This document shows, piece after piece, positions 5,971 to 7,291 of a stretch of DNA of 7,291 bases. How positions within the stretch are numbered: position 1 is the stretch's first letter; every line of letters starts with the position of its first letter. The notes under the pieces were generated by a model that made no database searches, was not told the DNA's origin, and was given only the letters and a program-made list of their open reading frames with translations. Position numbers and translations under genes: made by a program. The stretch comes from Pseudomonadota bacterium (GTDB lineage: Bacteria > Pseudomonadota > Alphaproteobacteria > Rhizobiales > Rhizobiaceae): positions 1 through 7,291 of the forward strand of contig JAEYXI010000199.1 in assembly GCA_023428515.1 (NCBI GenBank). Reading direction: 5' to 3'.

Positions 5971-7291
5971 ATGGGACTGACGGCCAAACTGCAGTTGAGG
6001 CAGTCACAATCGCTTGTGATGACGCCGCAGCTCATGCAGTCGATCAAGCTGCTGCAGCTCACCCATCTGGAACTCGATCGTTTCGTCGACGAGGAGATCG
6101 AGCGCAACCCCCTGCTCGACCGCGCCGAGCCGCGCGACGATGCGGCAGCCGACCAGTTGCAGAAACAGGAAGGGCTCGCGGAAGCCGAGGGCGACTGGTT
6201 CGAGACCGAGGGCACCTGGACCGCCGAGGCGATCTCCGAGAAGCTCGACAGCTCGCTGGAGAACATCTTTCCCGACGATCCCGGAACCCAGGACCGGATC
6301 GGACCGGATCTCTCCGCCCAATGGAAGTCGGCCGGCGGCAGCGGCGGTGCGGCCGCCGGAGCGACCGACGGCTTCGACATGGACGACATGGCGGCGGCTT
6401 CAGTCACGCTGCGCGACCATGTCGGCGAGCAGATCGCTTTCGCCTTCGCCGATCCGGCGGCGCGGCTGATCGCCCGCGAGCTGGCGGAAAACCTGGACGA
6501 TGACGGTTATATGCGGGCCGACACCGCGGAGATCGCCGAACGGCTCGGTGTCAGCCAGGACGACATCGCCTCGACGCTGTCCGTCTGCCAGACCTTCGAA
6601 CCAACAGGGCTTTTCGCGCGCGACCTCGCCGAATGCCTCTCGCTGCAGCTTGCGCAGCGCGACCGGCTCGACCCGGCGATGCGAGGCCTGCTCGCCAATC
6701 TCGATCTTCTGGCGCGCCGCGATTTCGTCAGCCTGAAGCGTATCTGCGGTGTCGAGGAGGAGGACCTGCTCGACATGCTGGCGGAGATCCGCGCGCTCGA
6801 CCCGCAGCCCGGGACGCGCTTCGCCGGCGGCAACACCGACGCGATCGTCGCCGATGTCGAGGTGCGCGCGGCCGGCGATGGCAGCTGGGCGGTCGAGCTC
6901 AATCCCGACACGCTGCCGAGGGTTCTCGTCGACCATATCTATTTCGCGCGAGTGGCCGGCCGCGCCAAGAACCAGGCCGAGAAGGACTTCCTGTCCGAAT
7001 GCCTGCAGAACGCCAACTGGCTGACCAGGAGCCTCGACCAGCGGGCCAAGACCATCCTGAAGGTCGCCTCCGAGATCGTGCGCCAGCAGGACGCCTTCCT
7101 GGCCCACGGCGTCAGGCACCTCAGGCCGTTGAACCTGCGCACGGTCGCCGACGCCATCGGCATGCATGAATCCACGGTCAGCCGCGTGACCGCCAACAAA
7201 TACATGCTGACGCCGCGCGGCGTGTTCGAACTGCGCTACTTCTTCACGGCGGCAATCGCCTCGGCCGGCGGCGGCGACGCCCACTCGTCGG
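5971..7291 (+). CDS. rpoN: RNA polymerase sigma-54 factor RpoN (C-terminus outside window)
   Basis: RpoN binds core RNA polymerase and directs it to -24/-12 promoters that need an enhancer-binding ATPase; in rhizobia these include nitrogen-fixation and nitrogen-assimilation genes. The window holds 440 codons with no stop. Region I is the Gln/Leu-rich start (LRQSQSLVMTPQLMQ, then SIKLLQLTHLELDRF) up to about residue 50, ending ERNPLLD; it contacts the activator. Region II (about 52-140) is acidic and variable. The core-binding domain starts near 145 (TLRDHVGEQIAF). The helix-turn-helix that reads the -12 element is RTVADAIGMHESTVSRV at 390-406. The RpoN box (usually ARRTVAKYR), which reads -24, lies past the right edge. 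ATG at 5971 gives the standard N-terminus; its ribosome site is weak. Genes usually found next in rhizobia (a hibernation factor and ptsN) are not in view. Confidence 0.97.
   Translation, partial: MGLTAKLQLRQSQSLVMTPQLMQSIKLLQLTHLELDRFVDEEIERNPLLDRAEPRDDAAADQLQKQEGLAEAEGDWFETEGTWTAEAISEKLDSSLENIFPDDPGTQDRIGPDLSAQWKSAGGSGGAAAGATDGFDMDDMAAASVTLRDHVGEQIAFAFADPAARLIARELAENLDDDGYMRADTAEIAERLGVSQDDIASTLSVCQTFEPTGLFARDLAECLSLQLAQRDRLDPAMRGLLANLDLLARRDFVSLKRICGVEEEDLLDMLAEIRALDPQPGTRFAGGNTDAIVADVEVRAAGDGSWAVELNPDTLPRVLVDHIYFARVAGRAKNQAEKDFLSECLQNANWLTRSLDQRAKTILKVASEIVRQQDAFLAHGVRHLRPLNLRTVADAIGMHESTVSRVTANKYMLTPRGVFELRYFFTAAIASAGGGDAHSS
6291..6310 (+). repeat. Perfect 10-base tandem duplication inside rpoN region II
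   Basis: GGACCGGATC occurs twice in direct succession. It lies in the acidic, poorly conserved region II and codes across QDRIGPDL. The unit is not a multiple of three, so gain or loss of one copy would shift the frame and destroy sigma-54. Confidence 0.85.

Noticed and set aside
6400..7284. Long minus-strand open frame antisense to rpoN
   Set aside because: The plus strand encodes recognisable sigma-54 throughout; the antisense product has no recognisable motif.

Overview
The window looks like ordinary chromosome from a GC-rich alphaproteobacterium of the order Hyphomicrobiales, most likely a Mesorhizobium-like member of the Phyllobacteriaceae. The basis is the block lptC-lptA-lptB-rpoN, the neighbouring sppA-ihfB-lapA block, the style of the proteins (for example the N-terminus of RpoN) and codon use strongly biased to G or C in the third position. 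This placement comes from recognising sequences by eye, not from a database search.

Layout. Five genes lie on the minus strand in the left half. Read in their own direction they are sppA (3365-2391), ihfB (2330-2046), lapA (2025-1699), an ornithine cyclodeaminase/mu-crystallin family gene (1670-705) and a class I SAM-dependent, RlmI-like methyltransferase that runs off the left edge (596-1). Gaps are 20 to 108 bases with no convincing terminator, so they probably form one transcription unit. A 301-base divergent intergenic region (3366-3666) separates them from the plus-strand block lptC (3667-4383), lptA (4370-4930), lptB (4930-5742) and rpoN (5971 to the right edge). The three lpt genes overlap one another; rpoN follows a 228-base gap holding a terminator-like hairpin and a candidate promoter.

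Function. LptC, LptA and LptB are parts of the machine that moves lipopolysaccharide from the inner to the outer membrane: LptB is the cytoplasmic ATPase, LptC the membrane-anchored periplasmic relay and LptA the periplasmic bridge. RpoN is sigma-54, which in rhizobia serves nitrogen-related and other enhancer-dependent promoters. On the other strand, SppA digests leftover signal peptides in the membrane, IHF-beta bends DNA (and is the usual partner of sigma-54 promoters), LapA is a small inner-membrane protein whose E. coli relative works with LapB in LPS control, and the last two genes are metabolic and RNA-modification enzymes.

I found no mobile element, CRISPR array, tRNA or rRNA, and no sign of a new multi-gene system. 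The points most worth checking are the substitution at the expected catalytic aspartate of the cyclodeaminase-like protein, a near-palindrome overlapping the predicted lptC promoter, and the terminator/promoter pair that may uncouple rpoN from the lpt genes.
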